Shown here: positions 8,256 to 15,185 of the stretch, piece by piece
How the letters are laid out: every line of letters starts with the position of its first letter
Position numbering within the stretch: the first letter of the stretch is position 1
DNA from: JBLHUT01 sp047629975
GTDB lineage: Bacteria; Pseudomonadota; Alphaproteobacteria; Rhodobacterales; Rhodobacteraceae
Assembly: GCA_047629975.1 (NCBI GenBank)
Contig: JBLHUT010000037.1
Location: 1 to 17,749 of the forward strand
Direction: 5' to 3'
Length of the DNA stretch: 17,749 nucleotides
The notes under the pieces: model-generated
The model's database searches: none
What the model was told of the DNA's origin: nothing
Seen by the model: the letters and a program-made list of their open reading frames with translations, nothing else
Translations under genes and position numbers: made by a program

Positions 8256-9079
8256 GCAACAGCTTTCAGAAAGGCGCGAATGGCGATGACGGCCTCTGGC
8301 TCGTCCAGAAACGGGATGTGGGCACGGTCGGGAACTTCGGCAAAGATCAAGTCAGGGCGGCGCCGCTGCATTTCGGCCACGGTTTGTGGCGTCAAAAGGT
8401 CGGAATTGGCCCCACGGATCAACGCCACGGGCAGACCATCCAGCGCGTCGAAAGCTGGCCAAAGATCGGGCATTTCTCCTTCGAACGCGGCCAGAAACGC
8501 ATCCCGAAGGGCGGGGTCATAGGTTACCTGCATCCCTTTGTCTGTCAGGGTGTAATGCTTTTTGGCCTCTTCCATCCAGCGTGTATCGGGGATGTTCTCA
8601 AAGCCCGGGGCGTTGTCACGCAGGGCCGCGGCGAGGGCTTTGAACCCCGTGACAGACGGGTTGCGCCCGACATAGTCGAATATCCGCTCAAGGCCCGCGC
8701 GGGCAATTTCGGGGCCGATATCGTTCATGCACAATCCGCTGATACGATCCTTGGCCAGTGCGGCCAGAATCATGCCGATCAACCCGCCGCGCGAGGTGCC
8801 CAGAACCGGCGCGCGCTGCAAGCCGAGGTGGTCAAGCAATTCAATAGCGTCGCGGGCCTCGATCGGTACGGTATAGGTCGCGGCTCCCGTCCATTGCGAG
8901 GCTCCCCGCCCGCGGTAATCCATGCAGATCATCCTCACATCCGGCAGGTGCGGGGCCAGATAATCGAAATCTGCCACCGTGCGGGTCAACCCCGCAAGGC
9001 ACAGCAAGGGTGGTCCACTTTGGGCACCGGTGTCGCGATAGGCGATCTGCGCGCCGTCCGACGCGGTGAAAAACTCCAT
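8252..9079 (-). CDS. Alpha/beta hydrolase
   Basis: The 275-residue protein has the alpha/beta hydrolase fold: oxyanion region LAGLTR (28-33), MDYRGRGAS (53-61), nucleophile elbow GTSRGG with Ser96, acid Asp227 in GANSDLL and His254 in AHIPFLDEP. All three catalytic residues are present. It is not close to PcaD apart from the fold, so the operon holds two different hydrolases of this superfamily. Substrate classes could be esters, lactones or C-C bonds of ring-cleavage products; the sequence does not decide. The ATG at 9079 is preferred to a longer in-frame extension because AGGAG lies eight bases upstream and the start forms a one-base TGATG overlap with the HAD gene. The extension would run through the HAD gene in another frame. 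Confidence 0.85.
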   Translation of the reverse strand: MEFFTASDGAQIAYRDTGAQSGPPLLCLAGLTRTVADFDYLAPHLPDVRMICMDYRGRGASQWTGAATYTVPIEARDAIELLDHLGLQRAPVLGTSRGGLIGMILAALAKDRISGLCMNDIGPEIARAGLERIFDYVGRNPSVTGFKALAAALRDNAPGFENIPDTRWMEEAKKHYTLTDKGMQVTYDPALRDAFLAAFEGEMPDLWPAFDALDGLPVALIRGANSDLLTPQTVAEMQRRRPDLIFAEVPDRAHIPFLDEPEAVIAIRAFLKAVA

Positions 9080-9771
9080 CAGAGCGCTCCTGCGAGGGTC
9101 GGAATCGTCGTCAGATCGCTCAGAATATGCGCGGGCGTCCACGGAAGCCGGTCGACCGGATCGCCGCCGCGATTGACCCACGCGGTTGTGAAACCGTACC
9201 CTGCGGCGGCGGCGGCATCCCACCCGTTCGAGGACACAAACAACACCTGATCGGGGGCGGATCCGAACCGTGCCCCGACAAGATCATAGACCTGGGGGGC
9301 GGGTTTGAAAATTCCGACGGCTTCGACACTCAGCACGTCGTCCAGCAATTCGGTCAGGCCCGCAGAGGTCACCGCCCCGTCCAGCATCTCGGGCGAGCCA
9401 TTTGACAGGATCGCCGTCTTGAAACCGGCCGATTGCAGCGTGGCGAGCATGTGGGGCACTTCGGGATAGGCCGACAGCGCCCAATACAGCGACAGCAGGC
9501 GTTCGCGCAGGTCTGCATCGTTGCTCAGCCCTGTGGCCTCCAGTGCGAAATCAAGACCGTTCTGTGTGACCTCCCAAAAATCGGTATGCGCACCGGTGAC
9601 GGCCCGAAGCCACGAATACTGGAGCTGTTTGAGTCGCCAGACCTCGGCCAGTTTTGGCCAGACGGCGGCAAAGGCGTCGCGCCCGGGTTCGGCGGCGGCC
9701 TCGCGGGCGGCGGCGGCCACGTCAAACAAGGTGCCGTAGGCGTCAAAGACAACAGTCGTGATCTTGGTCAT
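9079..9771 (-). CDS. Type II haloacid dehalogenase-like HAD hydrolase
   Basis: The 230-residue protein begins with FDAYGTLFD, giving nucleophile Asp10 and Thr14. The further (S)-2-haloacid dehalogenase set is visible: Arg46, LSNGS (Ser123, Asn124), Lys156 in FKPAP, Tyr162 and SSNGWD (180-185). This matches the L-2-haloacid dehalogenase subgroup rather than the phosphatases of the superfamily. The expected reaction is hydrolysis of a 2-halo acid to a hydroxy acid, but many annotated members have other or unknown substrates. The ATG at 9771 is chosen because the homology starts there and GGGGAG precedes it by seven bases. It is the first gene of the minus-strand operon; a promoter-like pair is seen about 105-135 bases upstream. 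Confidence 0.87.
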   Translation of the reverse strand: MTKITTVVFDAYGTLFDVAAAAREAAAEPGRDAFAAVWPKLAEVWRLKQLQYSWLRAVTGAHTDFWEVTQNGLDFALEATGLSNDADLRERLLSLYWALSAYPEVPHMLATLQSAGFKTAILSNGSPEMLDGAVTSAGLTELLDDVLSVEAVGIFKPAPQVYDLVGARFGSAPDQVLFVSSNGWDAAAAAGYGFTTAWVNRGGDPVDRLPWTPAHILSDLTTIPTLAGAL

Positions 9772-9875
9772 GGTGGTCTCCCCGGTCGGCACGGCGTCGG
9801 GCGACCGCGCGATATGGCGAAAGTTGCACAGCGTTGACGTGATGACCATTGGAAAAACCCGAACGCAGTGCGCAA

Positions 9876-9904
9876 AATACACAGCGTGTTGCACTCTGCC
9901 TCAA
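9876..9904 (-). promoter_or_regulatory. Possible sigma-70 promoter for the eight-gene operon
   Basis: On the minus strand TTGAGG (9899-9904) is followed after 17 bases by TGTATT (9876-9881). Each hexamer matches four of six consensus positions. It is the best pair I found upstream of the HAD gene, in the divergent region shared with the META-domain gene. No obvious terminator or promoter is seen inside the operon. This is a weak call by inspection only. Confidence 0.25.
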
Positions 9905-9923
9905 CGCCACGCATGATGCGGTC

Positions 9924-10322
9924 ATGCGACAGTTTCTTTCCTTTTTACTGGCGGTGTCCACGGTATCGGCCTGTCAGGCACATGAAACGCTGATTGGTTT
10001 TGCCGGTGCGCCATCTGCGTGGGTCTTGCGCTCGATGGACGGTGTGGCGAGTGCGGTGCCCATCACGCTGACGCTTGACCGCTCCGGTACACTTGGCGGG
10101 CAAGCGCCGTGCAACCGGTATTCGGCTGTGCTGAGTGCGCCGTACCCGTGGTTTGAAGTGTCGGGTCTGAAAGTCACGCGCAAGGCCTGCCCCGATCTGG
10201 CACAAGAGGCGGCCTATCTGTCCGCGTTACAGGCCATGACCCTGTCAGAGGTCAGCGGCGACATGCTGGTGCTGTCCGACACAAAGGATCGCGCCCTCGT
10301 TTTCACACGCGATCTGCGCTAA
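9924..10322 (+). CDS. META/HslJ-domain putative lipoprotein
   Basis: The 132-residue protein starts with a short signal sequence, MRQFLSFLLAVSTVSAC, whose VSAC ending is a plausible lipobox with Cys17 as the lipidated residue. The remainder carries a META/HslJ-like core: TLTLDRSGTLGGQAPCNRYSA (the glycine followed by CNRY is characteristic) and a conserved second cysteine in RKACPDLAQE. Family members are small envelope proteins, some linked to heat or antibiotic tolerance; no enzyme activity is established. The ATG at 9924 is chosen for the signal peptide; the in-frame extension to 9849 would bury it. No clear ribosome binding site is visible. The gene is divergent from the HAD operon, and its TAA overlaps the recO stop. 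Confidence 0.72.
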   Translation: MRQFLSFLLAVSTVSACQAHETLIGFAGAPSAWVLRSMDGVASAVPITLTLDRSGTLGGQAPCNRYSAVLSAPYPWFEVSGLKVTRKACPDLAQEAAYLSALQAMTLSEVSGDMLVLSDTKDRALVFTRDLR

Positions 10323-11050
10323 CGGTTCAGCAGCGCGATCAACCGCGCGCGCGCGGCAGGCATCTCGCGGCTGCCCATTGCAGGGCGCAGTTTGTGTTCA
10401 AAGAAATAGCCGGTCGTGGTCAGGCCAACTGCGATTTCGGCCAGTGTTTCGGCCAGTGCTTCAGTCGGTGTGCCCATCAGGCACGGCGGCAGCGGTAGCA
10501 GCCTGTCGGCCCATTGGCCGGCCCCTTTCAGGCTGACAGCGCCGCCTGATTTCGGCGAGACATAAACCAGCCCGTCGGTCACGCCCGTGGCCGCGCAGCG
10601 TGACAGGTCAAGCCCGAAACCCATGTCTTCCAATACGGCCAACTCCCACCGCAGATAGGCAAGTGGCCAGTGTTCGGACGTGCCCAACAGATCCAGAACC
10701 ATCTGCGTGCTGTGATAAAGTGCGCGATAAGGCGCACGGTCGGGCAGTACAAACGACAACAACCCCGTCATGGCATTAAGCCCCGCCAGTGCAAGCCGGT
10801 CGTTCATAATATCGGCAGCGCGGCTTTTGACAGGCTCGATCGCAAAGGTGCCCAATTGGTCTTCGATACGCGCCCGCCAGCGCAGGTCAAGCTGCGCCCC
10901 CGGTTGCAGGACCGGCGACAGCCGACGCCCCGTGCCACCGCGCACCACGCCCGCATGACGCCCGTGCGTTTCGGTAAAAGCTTCGAGGATCACCGAGTTT
11001 TCGCCGTGCTTGCGCACCGACAGAACCGTTCCCTGATCGCGCCATTCCAT
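10319..11050 (-). CDS. recO: DNA repair protein RecO
   Basis: The 243-residue protein is a normal-length RecO. It opens with MEWRDQGTVLSVRKHGENS, followed by the conserved GRHAGVVRGG (30-39) of the N-terminal OB fold. The C-terminal half is helical, with AYLRWELAVLEDMGFGLDLSRC around residues 130-150. RecO helps load RecA onto SSB-coated DNA with RecR in recombinational repair. It is the last gene of the lepB-rnc-era-DUF1491-recO run and lies nine bases after the DUF1491 gene. Its TAG stop overlaps the TAA of the convergent META-domain gene, so the two transcripts must overlap at their 3' ends. No hairpin terminator is apparent between them. Confidence 0.94.
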   Translation of the reverse strand: MEWRDQGTVLSVRKHGENSVILEAFTETHGRHAGVVRGGTGRRLSPVLQPGAQLDLRWRARIEDQLGTFAIEPVKSRAADIMNDRLALAGLNAMTGLLSFVLPDRAPYRALYHSTQMVLDLLGTSEHWPLAYLRWELAVLEDMGFGLDLSRCAATGVTDGLVYVSPKSGGAVSLKGAGQWADRLLPLPPCLMGTPTEALAETLAEIAVGLTTTGYFFEHKLRPAMGSREMPAARARLIALLNR

Positions 11051-11059
11051 GCGCGCAGC

Positions 11060-11389
11060 CTAATCCGCCAGCGCAGGCATATCCAGCAGATGTCTGCCCC
11101 TGCGGTCCTCGACCTCGATCACCCACAAATCGGGATCAAAGCGGCGCTGGTTCCCGATGGCGGTGTCGACGTCGCGCTCCGCCCCTTCGGCCAGCACATC
11201 CCAAGGGCGTGTGCCATCCATCTGCATCACCCGCTGAAGCACGCGGGCAGTGCCATCAAGTGTGTTGATCTTGATCACAATCGCACCGGCGGTGGCATCG
11301 CCGCGCGCCACCACGAATGCCGGGATCATCTGCGTGTCGAGAATACGCATGTAGGCGTCCACCCAGATACCTGCTGCAAGCCGCGCCAT
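11060..11389 (-). CDS. DUF1491 family protein
   Basis: The 109-residue protein matches the small alphaproteobacterial DUF1491 family: MARLAAGIWVDAYMR at the start, then FVVARGDATAGAIVIKIN, and a C-terminal FDPDLWVIEVEDRRGRHLL. It has no signal peptide, membrane segment or recognisable catalytic motif and should be cytoplasmic. Its function is unknown. It sits 24 bases after era and nine before recO, a placement I recall as common in Rhodobacterales, so it is probably co-transcribed with genes for RNA processing and repair. The purine-rich AAAGG directly abuts the ATG, too close for an ideal ribosome binding site. The start is kept because family members begin with MARL. Confidence 0.85.
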   Translation of the reverse strand: MARLAAGIWVDAYMRILDTQMIPAFVVARGDATAGAIVIKINTLDGTARVLQRVMQMDGTRPWDVLAEGAERDVDTAIGNQRRFDPDLWVIEVEDRRGRHLLDMPALAD

Positions 11390-11413
11390 ACCTTTACACC
11401 CGCGTTGGGGACA

Positions 11414-12334
11414 TCACTTTGATCCGTCGCGGAAATCGAGGCCCATTTCCGAATAACGCTCTGCCTCGTCCAACCAACCGGGACGGACCTTGATTTGCAG
11501 GAAAAGGTGCACTTTACGATCAAGAAAGGTTTCGAGATCGGCGCGTGCGGCTTGACCGACCGACTTGATCGTCTCGCCCTTTTTGCCCAGAACGATGCCC
11601 TTGTGGCCGTCGCGGATGACATAGACGATCTGGTCGATCCGCACCGAGCCGTCGGGGCGGTCTTCCCAATTCTCGGTCTCGACGGTCAACTGATACGGCA
11701 GTTCCTGATGCAGACGCAGGGTCAGCTTTTCGCGCGTCGTCTCGGCGGCAATCATCCGCAGGGGCAGATCGGCAATCTGGTCCTCTGGATAAAGCCACGG
11801 GCTTTCTGGCAGTTGCCTGGCAAGCCATTTGCGCAAGGTATCAACGCCGTGGCCCTTTTCGGCGGAAATCATGAAGGTCTCGACAAACGGATAAGCCGCG
11901 TTCATCTTTTCCGCCAGCCCCAGCAGAACCTCGGATTGGACACGGTCGATCTTGTTGATGGCAAGGGCGACGCGGCGTCCGTGGGTGTGTGGCTCAAGCC
12001 CGTCGATGATCGCCTGCACGCCTTCGCTCAGGCCGCGGTGGGCTTCGACCATCAGCACGACGATGTCGGCATCGGCTGCTCCGCCCCAAGCGGCGGCAAC
12101 CATCGCACGGTCAAGCCGGCGGCGCGGCGCAAAAAGGCCGGGCGTGTCGACAAAAACGATCTGCGCAGGCCCCTCCATCGCGACGCCGCGAATGCGGGTG
12201 CGGGTGGTTTGAACCTTGTGGGTCACGATCGACACTTTTGCGCCGACCATCCGGTTGAGCAAAGTCGATTTGCCGGCGTTAGGTTCCCCGATCAGGGCGA
12301 CAAAGCCCGCGCGGGTTGTTTGGTCTTCAGCCAT
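11414..12334 (-). CDS. era: GTPase Era
   Basis: The 306-residue protein is a complete Era. The GTPase motifs are G1 GEPNAGKS (16-23), G2 QTTR (42-45), G3 DTPG (63-66), G4 NKID (127-130) and G5 SAEKG (157-161). The C-terminal KH domain includes the GKKG loop (250-253), which binds the 3' end of 16S rRNA. Era acts in 30S maturation. The ATG at 12334 lies inside the rnc coding region and overlaps it by eight bases. TGGAGG six bases upstream fixes this start; a long in-frame extension across rnc is not homologous. The rnc-era pairing is conserved across many bacteria. Confidence 0.96.
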   Translation of the reverse strand: MAEDQTTRAGFVALIGEPNAGKSTLLNRMVGAKVSIVTHKVQTTRTRIRGVAMEGPAQIVFVDTPGLFAPRRRLDRAMVAAAWGGAADADIVVLMVEAHRGLSEGVQAIIDGLEPHTHGRRVALAINKIDRVQSEVLLGLAEKMNAAYPFVETFMISAEKGHGVDTLRKWLARQLPESPWLYPEDQIADLPLRMIAAETTREKLTLRLHQELPYQLTVETENWEDRPDGSVRIDQIVYVIRDGHKGIVLGKKGETIKSVGQAARADLETFLDRKVHLFLQIKVRPGWLDEAERYSEMGLDFRDGSK

Positions 12335-13016
12335 CAATGGCCTCCAGTTGTTCCAAGAGCGCCCGAGCGGCGGCTTGTTCGGCCTGTCGTTTTGCGCCTG
12401 CCGTCGCTTCGGCTTGCGCGCCATTCGACAGCGTGGCGAGGATGGTAAATTGCGGTGCGTGATCCGGCCCGCTTCGTTTGAGTGTGCTGTAGGCCGGTGG
12501 CGCCATACCGCGCCCCTGTGCCCATTCCTGAAGTGCGGTTTTCGGATCGCGTGCGTTGTCTTCGGCGGTCTGGATGCGGTCACCCCAAAGCGTTAGCACA
12601 ACCTTACGCGCCTTATCGAGGCCGGAGTCCAGATAAATGGCGGCGATCACTGACTCCATCGCGTCGGCTAGAGAGGTCTGCCGCCGCCGCCCGCCTGTCA
12701 GCATCTCTGAGCGACCCAGCTTGAGCACGTCGCCCAATCCGATGTCGCGGGCCACATCGGCGCAGGCATCCTTGCGCACCAGCACGTTGTACCGCGGTGC
12801 AAGCGTGCCCTCGCCAGCGTCCGGATCAAGCAGAAAAAGGGCTTCGGCAATGATCAGGTTCAAAATCCGGTCGCCCAGAAATTCAAGCCGCTGGTTGCTG
12901 GGGCGCGTTTCGCCGGACATTGACGGGTGGGTCAGGGCATTTATCAAAAGCGCGGGGTCGTCAAATGTGTGGCCCAAACGCTTTTGAAAGCTTTGTACGT
13001 CGGCTGACAGCTTCAT
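12327..13016 (-). CDS. rnc: Ribonuclease III
   Basis: The 229-residue protein has the RNase III signature NQRLEFLGDRILNL (41-54) with Glu45 and Asp49. The second acidic pair is Asp118 and Glu121 in DAMESVIAAIYLD. A double-stranded RNA binding domain follows at about 156-226, ending with AKRQAEQAAARALLEQL. It cleaves double-stranded RNA, including rRNA precursors. The ATG at 13016 overlaps the lepB stop by four bases (ATGA); an 11-codon upstream extension is possible but lacks family support. The 3' end overlaps era by eight bases, so lepB, rnc and era are probably translationally coupled. Confidence 0.95.
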   Translation of the reverse strand: MKLSADVQSFQKRLGHTFDDPALLINALTHPSMSGETRPSNQRLEFLGDRILNLIIAEALFLLDPDAGEGTLAPRYNVLVRKDACADVARDIGLGDVLKLGRSEMLTGGRRRQTSLADAMESVIAAIYLDSGLDKARKVVLTLWGDRIQTAEDNARDPKTALQEWAQGRGMAPPAYSTLKRSGPDHAPQFTILATLSNGAQAEATAGAKRQAEQAAARALLEQLEAIDG

Positions 13017-13804
13017 CGGACGCTCTTGAAAAAGCGGTCCGCACGCCATGTCCAGACAAAGAACAATGACTTGCCAGCGGAAGAGAACATGATCCTGTCC
13101 GCGCGCCCGATCAGGTTTTCGAACGGTACGAACCCGACCCCGTTTGCAATTTGTGCAACCCGGCTGTCGGTGGAATTGTCACGGTTGTCGCCCATAAAGA
13201 AGTAATGTCCCTCTGGCACGGTGTAGACCGGCGTGCGGTCCTGTCCGAAACTTCCGACGTTCAGGGTCTTGTAGGTGACCCCCTCGGGGTTGGTTTCGGC
13301 GAACCGCTCTTTGAGACACACACCGCCCTCGCCCACGGGCGCATTCTGGCAGCGCGGGGTCAGCCCCTGCATGCCTTGGGGGGCGTAGGTTTCCTCGAAC
13401 ATCCCGTCGGGCTCGGTTCTGAAGGCGACATCGTTCAGGTGCACCACGCCGTCGCGGATCTGAATCCGGTCGCCGGGCAGGCCGATCAGACGCTTGATGA
13501 AGTCCTGTCCGGACACCGGATGGCGGAATACCACGACATCGCCGCGATCGGGTTGGCTCCCGAACAGGCGGTCTCCGGCGAGCGGGGTGCAAATGCTGAA
13601 CGGACACGAGTATTGTGAATAGCCATAGGCCATTTTGTTGACGAACAGGAAATCCCCGATCAACAGGGTCTCCTTCATGGATCCGGATGGAATCCAGAAC
13701 GGCTGAAAAAAGAGGGTCCGGAAGATGCCGGCGATCAAAAGAGCGTAGACAACGGTTTTGATCGTCTCGGTAATGCCGTCGGCGGCCTTTTCTTTTTCGG
13801 CCAT
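13013..13804 (-). CDS. lepB: Signal peptidase I
   Basis: The 263-residue protein has one N-terminal membrane segment (about residues 16-34), after which the catalytic serine Ser42 appears in IPSGSMKETL. The general-base lysine is Lys105 in DFIKRLIGLPGD, and the conserved GDNRDNSTDSR box is at 205-215. It removes signal peptides from exported proteins on the outer face of the inner membrane. AAGGAG seven bases before the ATG at 13804 decides the start. Two cysteines, Cys152 and Cys163, could form a disulfide in the periplasmic insert. It heads the lepB-rnc-era group. From memory acpS often precedes lepB in related genomes, but here a 220-base gap and a DUF1244 gene lie upstream. Confidence 0.95.
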   Translation of the reverse strand: MAEKEKAADGITETIKTVVYALLIAGIFRTLFFQPFWIPSGSMKETLLIGDFLFVNKMAYGYSQYSCPFSICTPLAGDRLFGSQPDRGDVVVFRHPVSGQDFIKRLIGLPGDRIQIRDGVVHLNDVAFRTEPDGMFEETYAPQGMQGLTPRCQNAPVGEGGVCLKERFAETNPEGVTYKTLNVGSFGQDRTPVYTVPEGHYFFMGDNRDNSTDSRVAQIANGVGFVPFENLIGRADRIMFSSAGKSLFFVWTWRADRFFKSVR

Positions 13805-13936
13805 GTGCCTGCTCCTTTTGTGCCGCAAACGCGCAGTTGGCGGCAAATATGTCGGGTGAGCAGTCAACGTCGTTGTCCGCAATCGCCGCTATGTGGGCGG
13901 ATCGCCTCGCGGAGTCAAGTAAAGCAACGCTCCGCA

Positions 13937-13961
13937 CGGGCCGAAAACCGCTTTCGGCCCG
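13937..13961. other. Ten-base perfect hairpin upstream of lepB
   Basis: CGGGCCGAAA pairs perfectly with TTTCGGCCCG around an ACCGC loop. It lies 133 bases upstream of the lepB start and 64 bases past the DUF1244 stop. The stem has an AAA/TTT end next to the loop, and no T-run follows on either strand. It could be a pause or processing hairpin in the lepB leader, or a copy of a dispersed repeat. The rest of 13805-14024 shows no gene. Confidence 0.5.
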
Positions 13962-13989
13962 ATTGACCGGGGAAGGCGTCACCGCCATT

Positions 13990-14013
13990 TTGCAAACCGG
14001 CTCCGCGCCGGTT
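13990..14013 (-). terminator. Probable terminator after the DUF1244 gene
   Basis: Read on the minus strand, AACCGGC pairs with GCCGGTT around a five-base loop (13995-14013), starting 12 bases after the DUF1244 stop. It is followed by TGCAAAATGG rather than an uninterrupted T-run, so it is a weak intrinsic terminator at best. It may separate the amidohydrolase-DUF1244 transcript from lepB. Confidence 0.35.
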
Positions 14014-14024
14014 AACAGACGGGC

Positions 14025-14321
14025 TCAGTCGTGTTTGTGGCTCTCTTGGAACGCTGACTTCTGGGCCTCTGTGGCATCGGCCTGATACTTGGCGCGCCAC
14101 GCGTCAAAGGGCATCCCGTAAAAGCTTTCGCGGGCGGCGTCCTTTGACATCTCGATCCCGCGTTCGTTTGCGGCCTCCTGATACCACCGGCTCAGGCAAT
14201 TGCGGCAAAAGCCGCTCATGTTCATCAGGTCGATGTTTTGTACGTCCGTGCGCGTGGCCAGATGGTCACGCAGGCGCCGGAAAGCGGCGGCTTCGAGTTC
14301 GAGGCGGGTTTGATCGTCCAT
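14025..14321 (-). CDS. DUF1244 family protein
   Basis: The 98-residue protein matches the DUF1244 family, with the hallmark NMSGFCRNCLSRWYQEAA (34-51) containing a CxxC pair (Cys39, Cys42), then MSKDAARESFYGMPFDAWRAKYQ. The C-terminus ends in a charged HKHD. There is no signal peptide or membrane segment. Function is not established; the CxxC and the C-terminal histidines could bind a metal, which is inference. The ATG at 14321 follows CGGAG by six bases; the 23-codon in-frame extension is arginine-rich and not family-like. It lies 25 bases after the amidohydrolase-like gene and is probably co-transcribed with it. Confidence 0.87.
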   Translation of the reverse strand: MDDQTRLELEAAAFRRLRDHLATRTDVQNIDLMNMSGFCRNCLSRWYQEAANERGIEMSKDAARESFYGMPFDAWRAKYQADATEAQKSAFQESHKHD

Positions 14322-14346
14322 TGTGTGCTCCGGTTGGGTTCGTGTT

Positions 14347-15087
14347 CTATACCTGTGACCGAAGCCGCGCCGCGTCAAGAAGCGGCGCAAGCCGCAAGGC
14401 CCAATCCTGTTGTTGTTGCGGGGTCATAATAATGTCTTGCCGCAACTCGATCAACACATTGGGTCGCCCCGTCAGCAGCGCGTGCCGGTCGACCGCATCG
14501 CCGGGAAGGTGCCCGCTGTAGGGTTCGTTGTCACCGACCGGCGGACCGCCTTCTGCCTCGAGTCCCATAATCAGCGGGCGCGCCAGACGGTCATCGCCGG
14601 CATACAGAATGCCGATTTCCCAAGGGCGCGGCGGGCGTCCCCGGAGTTGGGGCGTAAAAGAGTGGACAGACACAAGAATGTTGTCGGTGTGGCGCGTCAT
14701 CTGGCGGGCCAGTGCCGTGTGATACGGATGATAGCAAAGCGCCTTGCGATGCTCCAGTTCGGCGGCATCCGCGTGACGGTTCGCGGGGATGATCGTGCCG
14801 TCGTAGAGTTTCATCAAAAGTGTGGGATCGTCCTCGCCGCGATTGGGATCGATCACCAGCCGCGAGAAATTTGACAAAACCGCCGCGCTGTCCAAAGCTG
14901 CAGCCAGTGCAACGGCCACCCCCGCCGCTCCGGGGTCAAACGCGATGTGGCGCGCCATTTCGGCATCACACAGCCCCAGACTCCCGTTGTTGACCGCTTG
15001 CGGAACGGTATTTGTGGCATGATCGCACGAGACAACCCAACGCCCGGGGCGATCTTTGCCTATAATTTCAACAGCACAATAGGTCAT
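14347..15087 (-). CDS. N-formylglutamate amidohydrolase family protein
   Basis: The 246-residue protein belongs to the N-formylglutamate amidohydrolase family. Visible motifs are VVSCDHATNTVP (18-29), FSRLVIDPNR (74-83), VSVHSFTPQL (139-148), EIGILYAGDD (157-166) and LIELRQDI (212-219). The histidines and acidic residues in these motifs suggest a zinc-dependent carboxypeptidase-like hydrolase. In histidine degradation such an enzyme (HutG) frees glutamate from N-formylglutamate. No hut genes are present here, so the family name rather than a pathway role is given. The ATG at 15087 is chosen because the homology starts there; no strong ribosome binding site is visible. It is divergent from pyk, and a DUF1244 gene follows. 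Confidence 0.82.
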   Translation of the reverse strand: MTYCAVEIIGKDRPGRWVVSCDHATNTVPQAVNNGSLGLCDAEMARHIAFDPGAAGVAVALAAALDSAAVLSNFSRLVIDPNRGEDDPTLLMKLYDGTIIPANRHADAAELEHRKALCYHPYHTALARQMTRHTDNILVSVHSFTPQLRGRPPRPWEIGILYAGDDRLARPLIMGLEAEGGPPVGDNEPYSGHLPGDAVDRHALLTGRPNVLIELRQDIIMTPQQQQDWALRLAPLLDAARLRSQV

Positions 15088-15147
15088 TTGGTGTAAATTC
15101 CGGTCACGCGCGCTTGTGTGACTTGAGTGCCCCACGCTTTCGGCATA

Positions 15148-15167
15148 CCTGTGTATTCAATCACAGG
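15148..15167. promoter_or_regulatory. CRP-like palindrome between divergent genes
   Basis: CCTGTG and CACAGG form a perfect six-base inverted repeat separated by eight bases. The core TGTGT, six bases, TCACA (15150-15165) matches nine of ten positions of the Escherichia coli CRP consensus TGTGA-N6-TCACA. Its centre is about 72 bases upstream of the pyk start codon and overlaps a predicted -10 box of the divergent gene. The binding protein is unknown; Crp/Fnr-family regulators are numerous in Roseobacters. Confidence 0.4.
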
Positions 15168-15184
15168 CCAGTTGTAAGCGTCAA
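15155..15184 (-). promoter_or_regulatory. Possible promoter for the amidohydrolase-DUF1244 pair
   Basis: On the minus strand TTGACG (15179-15184, five of six consensus bases) is followed after 18 bases by TTGAAT (15155-15160, four of six). The -10 box lies within the CRP-like palindrome at 15150-15165, so a bound regulator would be expected to block it. Judged by eye only. Confidence 0.35.
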
Positions 15185-15185
15185 A

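Noticed and set aside
8318..9250. A 310-codon plus-strand frame opposite the alpha/beta hydrolase
   Set aside because: Antisense shadow; the minus-strand hydrolase has a complete catalytic triad and a good ribosome binding site.
9823..9894. Repeated GTTGCAC and ACAGCGT words in the META/HAD divergent region
   Set aside because: The words are short, their spacing differs between the copies (65 and 53 bases), and they form no consistent site.
11495..12448. A 317-codon plus-strand frame opposite era
   Set aside because: Antisense shadow of era and the rnc 3' end; low-complexity composition and no ribosome binding site.
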